A stretch of DNA of 64,000 nt from Hyphodiscus hymeniophilus (taxonomy: Eukaryota > Ascomycota > Leotiomycetes > Helotiales > Hyphodiscaceae). How positions within the stretch are numbered: position 1 is the stretch's first letter; every line of letters starts with the position of its first letter. Both the position numbers and the translations under genes were made by a program. The notes below the pieces were generated by a model, which was not told where the DNA came from, did no database searches, and worked only from the letters and a program-made list of their open reading frames with translations. Below, piece after piece: positions 59,378-64,000 of the stretch. The stretch spans positions 1,054,001-1,118,000 of the forward strand of contig VNKQ01000015.1 in assembly GCA_016508695.1 (NCBI GenBank), given 5' to 3'.

Positions 59378-62366
59378 ATGCACTCCATAATCCTCCTCTC
59401 TGCTTTTGCTACATTCGCCACACCTATTCTCGGCACAGGAGGAGACGGTGATTGGACGGCGGCATATGCCAAAGCCAAAACAGCCCTTACCAAACTAACA
59501 AACGCCAACAAAGTGTCACTGGCAACAGGATTAGGATGGCAGAAAGGACCTTGCGTAGGGAACGTTGCGGCGATATCCTCGATTGGGTTTCCGGAGCTGT
59601 GTCTCCAAGACAGTCCGTTAGGGTACGTAAAACCCGTATCGAATAGAATATTATTGATATTTGGGCGGTAGAGTGAGATATGCTCAACAAGTGACAGCTT
59701 TTCCTGCTGGCATTACGACCGGGAGTACTTGGGATACGAGTCTGATGTATGCGAGAGGCAATGCGTTGGGAACGGAGTCGAAGGCGCTTGGCGTACATGT
59801 ACAACTTGGGCCAGTTGGTGGGCCATTGGGAAAGATACCAGTGGCTGGTCGGAATTGGGTAGGTCTCTTGGATACATCACTGATCGATGAAGAGTGGCGC
59901 TTATTATTCCGGAATTCAGGAGGGCTTTTCGAATGATCCATATTTATCGGGAGTGGCGATGGCAAATGTACGAATAAACACCCCCTTCGAAAGAGATATT
60001 TTCTGATTTCAGAGCAGACGGTGGAAGGAATGCAAGCTGCTGGGGTTCAGGCATGCGCAAAGCACTTTCGTATGTATCCCAACCTCTGAATAGGCTTGTC
60101 TGACTAGGAAATGTAGTTGGGAATGAGCAGGAACTAAACCGAGATACCATGAGCGCGAACATTGCGGACCGGGTCAATCATGAGGTCTGATCCACGAATT
60201 CTTGGGCCCAGGGGTATGCTAACAAATGCTACAGTTGTATCTGTGGCCTTTTGCTGAAGCAGTGAAAGCCAATGTCACATCTGTTATGTGCAGTTACAAC
60301 AAATTCAACGAAACTTGGGCGTGTGAAAGTGAAGCGCTACTCACTGGCCTGCTGAAAGATGAGCTGGATTTCCAGGGTTATGTTGTTAGCGGTAAGTCGA
60401 ATTTGAGCGGAAGTTCAGCCAGATAGCTAATAAAAGTACACAGATTGGACGGCTCAACACACGACTTCGGGGAGTGCTAACGCTGGAATGGTGAGAGCTT
60501 CATAATCCACTTATTATAAAAGAAGCTAAATGTGCGGAGGATATGTCCATGCCAGGTGATAATTTTGGCGATAACAACTTCTTGTGGGGAACTGCACTCT
60601 TAAACGCAGTCTCGGCGTAAGCATCTAGCCATCCCATACTGGGATCTGTCTGACCCCTTGATTCTACAGTGGAACGGTTCCTCAATCTCGTCTCGACGAT
60701 ATGGCAACTCGTATTCTCGCAGCCTGGTATTTCCTCGGCCAAGACAGCGGATATCCCACAGTCTCAGGATGGACGTCATGGAATGGCGGAGGTGGGGGAC
60801 CGAACGTACAAGGAACCCATAAGACCGTTGCCCGCGCCATCGCAAGAGACGGGATCGTCTTACTGAAGAACACCAACAACGCTCTACCTTTGAAAAAACC
60901 AGCTAGTCTCGCGCTGATCGGTCAAGATGCTATCGTCAATCCCGCCGGAGCGAACGCTTGCACAGATCGAGCATGCGATACTGGGACCTTGGCGATGGGT
61001 TGGGGGTCAGGAACCTGTCAATTCCCGTATCTTACTGCGCCTTACGATGCCATTAGTTCCCAGGCTGCGACAGACGGAACGAAATTGACGACTTCCACCA
61101 CGGACAGTACGTCCTCGGGGGCTTCCGTTGCAAGTGCTGCGGCCACGGCGATTGTCTTTATCAATTCTGACTCAGGGGAGGGATACCTCACTGTCGAAGG
61201 TGCAGCTGGAGATCGGTTGAATCTTGATCCATGGCATTCCGGAAACGCCCTGGTCGCAGCTGTTGCTGCAGTGAATAAGAATACTATCGTTGTGGTTCAT
61301 AGCGTTGGGCCTGTCATCCTGGAAACGATCTTGGCTCTCCCAAATGTTGTAGCGGTAGTATGGGCAGGTATTCCAGGTCAAGAATCAGGAAATGGGTTGG
61401 CGGATGTTTTGTATGGCTCGGTCGCACCAAGTGGGAAGCTCCCATACACTATTGCAAAGGCTCAAGCAGATTACGGGACCTCTATTGCTAGCGGCGACGA
61501 TTCGTATTCCGAAGGGCTTTATATCGATTACCGGCATTTCGACAATGCTGGAATCACGCCTCGTTATGAGTTTGGATTCGGACTTTCGTACACCACCTTC
61601 GCCTACTCTAGATTGACACTCTCAGCCATATCAACCACTGTAGGAAGCACAGCAGATGCACCTGGAGGATTTGCGAGCCTCTATGATGTCGTAGCGACCG
61701 TGACTGCAACGATCACAAATAATGGGAGCGTGACTGGATCGGAAGTCCCACAGCTCTACATCGGCATGCCCAGTTCTGCACCCGCCTCGCCTCCAAAACA
61801 ACTGAGGGGCTTCAGCAAGCTTTCGCTTGCAGCCTCAGCATCTGGTACAGCGACGTTCAAGCTTCGACGGAAGGATTTGAGTTACTGGGATACAGCGAGC
61901 CAGGCGTGGATCCTGCCTGCTGGGACATTCAATGTGTATGTTGGCGCAAGTTCGCGAGATATTAGATTGAGTGGGACGACGAATGCAAGTGGTAGTACTG
62001 TTGCAACTGGATCGACTGGCTCAAGCGCACCTACCTCGACGACAAAAGGGACCACGACCGGGGGAAGTACTTTGACGACGAGTCCCACAAGTAAAGTCAT
62101 GACAACGAGCTCGACAACTAAGGCTACAACTACAACAAGTCTCAGAACAGGGACGGGATCACCGCTCTATGGACAGTGTGGTGGAACAGGGTAAGCTTCC
62201 ATGCGCGACGAAACAGGAAATAACAGCTGACCCTGCAATGCAGATGGACTGGGCCGACGACGTGTGCGAGTGGCACCTGCACTTTCAGTAATGCTTATTA
62301 CAGTAAGTTACACAACGCTGTGCAATTGCACAAGCTAATACCCTCCCAGGTCAATGTTTGCCATAG
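59378..62366 (+). CDS. Secreted GH3 beta-glucosidase with C-terminal CBM1
   Basis: Eleven exons: 59378-59622, 59672-59858, 59920-59967, 60015-60069, 60117-60184, 60235-60391, 60444-60490, 60540-60616, 60670-62190, 62244-62302, 62350-62366; 2481 nt, 826 aa. Signal peptide MHSIILLSAFATFATPILG. GH3 barrel: CLQDSPLGVRY, AFPAGITTGSTWD, CAKHFLGNEQELNRDTMSAN, TSVMCSYNKFNE and YVVSDWTAQH, whose Asp is the expected nucleophile. The second domain has VLLKNTNNALPL, VWAGIPGQESGNGLADVLYG, GKLPYTIAK, then DYRHFD and YEFGFGLSYTTF; a fibronectin-type III-like domain ends near residue 735. A Ser/Thr/Gly linker (~55 residues) leads to a cellulose-binding CBM1 with LYGQCGGTGWTGPTTC and NAYYSQCLP. Role: hydrolysis of cello-oligosaccharides on or near cellulose. 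The acceptor of exon 4 could be 6 bases later. Confidence 0.92.
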
Positions 62367-63530
62367 TTCGCAAATTCAGTTGGACCGAGCTCGAAAACCC
62401 AGGAAGTAATTCGTTTACGTATATGTCGTAGGATACACGTGAAACCTGTACATACAATGGAACCGTGCAGTATATCAAATACCATACCTTCGTCATCACT
62501 TGTTACTCAGCTCGATAGACGCATGCTGAGGAGTCATCACCCTCTTCGCTTAACCCCTTTTTATCCTGGCCTAGACTTTCACGCCAATTTCCTGGAATTT
62601 CACCCCCACAGCAGTAGAATTTTTTAGACCGAAGAACGAATTCGGAATGAATTTCCCACAGGAAGATCTCTAAACGAGCTAAAATAAATCCCCAACAATA
62701 ACTTCAGGTCCAAAGAATGGCAAAAAAAGAAGACCGCGTATCTGAGCTTTAAGCTCAGCTGGTCGTGCATGAGATGGGAAGATGTCTCTCCCACGGGGAG
62801 CTAAGAGGAAAGTCAGTGCTGAGATTATCGCGATTTAAGGGGACGGATAGCGTACTCGAACCCCGATCTCCCGCGCTTTGCCAGTGATGACAAGCGGAAA
62901 TCATGACCGTTAGACCATGGAAGAATTGGTGCTTCTGTTGTTGGGGTCAGTTGTATAATTTCGCTACTTAACGTATCTGAGACTTCCGACTAGACCAGCT
63001 AGGTGGGGCTTCTGTACTCCGTTGAGAAACTGCCGGGTGTTGGCAGGGCAAGGTGGCTGGTTTACACTGACACTGAGATATATCCAGTTGTGACATGTGC
63101 TACGAATAAGTACTGAAATTCTATTCCATAATTCTGAATAGTTGGACCAATTGCCATGCATCTATAAGCCTGGAAAATATAATATCACGTGGGGACGGCT
63201 TAGGGTTAACCTTGTTCCGTCATTTTTCCGAGCGGATTTAACTTTAGTAAGCAAATTTCAACACCCATGAGTGGCCAGTAATTTCATTGGTCCATAGAGG
63301 TATGTCCGATCGCTTTCCTTTCCACCTTAGCAGAACGGAGATATGTGCGAGGCTGATATCACCAACAAGGCTGAGCACTGTTTTGTCATAAGAATGCTAT
63401 GTCCGTTGGACTCAATTGTATATAATACCATGATCCCCAAAGATTTACTACTGTTCATTCCTCATATCTGACCTCGACTCTCCCATCACATATAATCTTC
63501 TCAGCATTTATTCGATCCGGTGCACCAATC
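62367..63530. other. Intergenic region with a tRNA-like remnant
   Basis: About 1.16 kb between the GH3 gene and the SDR gene. Apart from the tRNA-like sequence (separate entry) no gene is supported. The promoter of the SDR gene presumably lies in the last few hundred bases, which include a TATATAAT-like run near 63418-63426. Confidence 0.45.
62850..62924 (-). pseudogene. Truncated tRNA-like sequence, tRNA-Asp(GTC)-like
   Basis: On the minus strand the sequence starting TCTTCCATGGTCTAACGG contains a good A box (TGGTCTAACGG), an anticodon stem pairing TCCGC with GCGGG around a GTC anticodon with extra loop bases that could be a small intron, and a B-box core GGTTCGAG. Beyond the T loop the expected CCCCG stem and the acceptor strand complementary to TCTTCCA are missing (GTACGCTATCC instead). 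It therefore looks like a 3'-truncated tRNA copy, perhaps from a tRNA-derived short interspersed element. Confidence 0.5.
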
Positions 63531-64000
63531 ATGCCTTCCTTGTTCTCAGCCATCTTCCCACCTCCACCAACCTTCACAGAGAAAGATCTGCAATCCCTTG
63601 CCGGCAAAGTGTTTATCGTAACGGGTGCCGCATCTGGAGTTGGTTTTGAGCTTGCGAAGATCCTCTACGGGGCAGGCGGGACAGTTTACATCGCCGCTCG
63701 CTCGACGTCGCGATGCGAAGGAGCAATTCAGAAAATCAAGAATCAGGCAGGTAACAGTAAGCCAGTAGGAAGATTGGAAAGTATAGTTGTCGACTTGGCA
63801 GATCTAGCATCTGTGAAGGATGCTGCCAATGAGTTCCTGCGACGAGAAACACGGTTGGATGTCCTGGTGCATAATGCGGGTGTGATGATGCCACCAGCTG
63901 GAAGTAAAGGCAAACAGGTTTGACTCCACCATCTAACTTAGCGGATACTGCTGACTGGATGGACAGGGACACGGCCTTGAAATGGCCACCAATTGTCTCG
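63531..64000 (+). CDS. Short-chain dehydrogenase/reductase, N-terminal part
   Basis: Starts at 63531 (MPSLFSAIFPPPPTFTEKDL) and runs off the window. Exon 1 is 63531-63917; a 49-nt GT-AG intron with CTGAC precedes exon 2 from 63967 (GHGLEMATNCL). Motifs: KVFIVTGAASGVGFELAKIL with the cofactor loop TGxxxGxG, AARSTSRCEGA (an Arg after the second strand, favouring NADP), VVDLADLASV and LVHNAGVMMPP with NAG. The pattern resembles the retinol dehydrogenase/WW-oxidoreductase-like subgroup common in fungi. The catalytic Tyr-Lys lies outside the window. Substrate unknown. Confidence 0.88.

Overview
The window is genomic DNA of a filamentous ascomycete (Pezizomycotina). The gene set looks leotiomycete-like, but that placement is inference. 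Pointers are many 44-61 nt introns with GT-AG ends and CTAAC/CTGAC branch sites, a HET-domain gene, a DUF3433 membrane protein, an AA11 polysaccharide monooxygenase, a GH3 enzyme with a fungal CBM1, and AT-rich transposons carrying TGG-to-TAG and CAA-to-TAA changes typical of RIP. All gene models were spliced by hand. Where lengths are quoted, the exon sums are exact multiples of three unless stated.

Left part (1-22 kb): the C-terminal half of a HET protein gene; a small secreted Cys-rich protein; an acetoacetyl-CoA synthetase with a C-terminal SKL and an apparent frameshift; a small membrane protein; APC/C subunit Cdc16/Cut9 head-to-head with splicing factor Yju2; a 1305-residue DUF3433 membrane protein; a Yih1/IMPACT homologue; a decayed Baeyer-Villiger-type flavin monooxygenase; and a secreted AA11 LPMO.

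Middle (23-47 kb): a 3.03 kb hAT transposon with perfect 8-bp target duplications; an AIG2-like gamma-glutamylcyclotransferase that needs an 8-nt microexon behind a GC-AG intron; a GNAT acetyltransferase; an RBR E3 ligase with two candidate terminal exons; and TRA1 (3855 aa), the SAGA/NuA4 scaffold.

Right part (47-64 kb): an NAD-dependent epimerase-like gene split by a 3.86 kb RIP-decayed hAT element; a 3.65 kb Tc1/mariner-like element with 34-bp inverted repeats whose end lies 106 bp before a 2-oxoglutarate oxygenase gene; a secreted GH3-CBM1 beta-glucosidase in 11 exons; a truncated tRNA-like sequence; and the start of a short-chain dehydrogenase.

Housekeeping genes (CDC16, YJU2, YIH1, TRA1) alternate with accessory, secreted and transposon-rich stretches. 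The LPMO, GH3 enzyme and small secreted protein suggest a lifestyle that includes polysaccharide breakdown. No biosynthetic cluster, CRISPR array or prokaryotic operon is present. The strongest candidates for something new are the tandem terminal exons of the RBR gene, the 8-nt microexon, the AT-extreme but almost uninterrupted hAT transposase, and the antisense retropepsin-like remnant inside the Tc1-like element.
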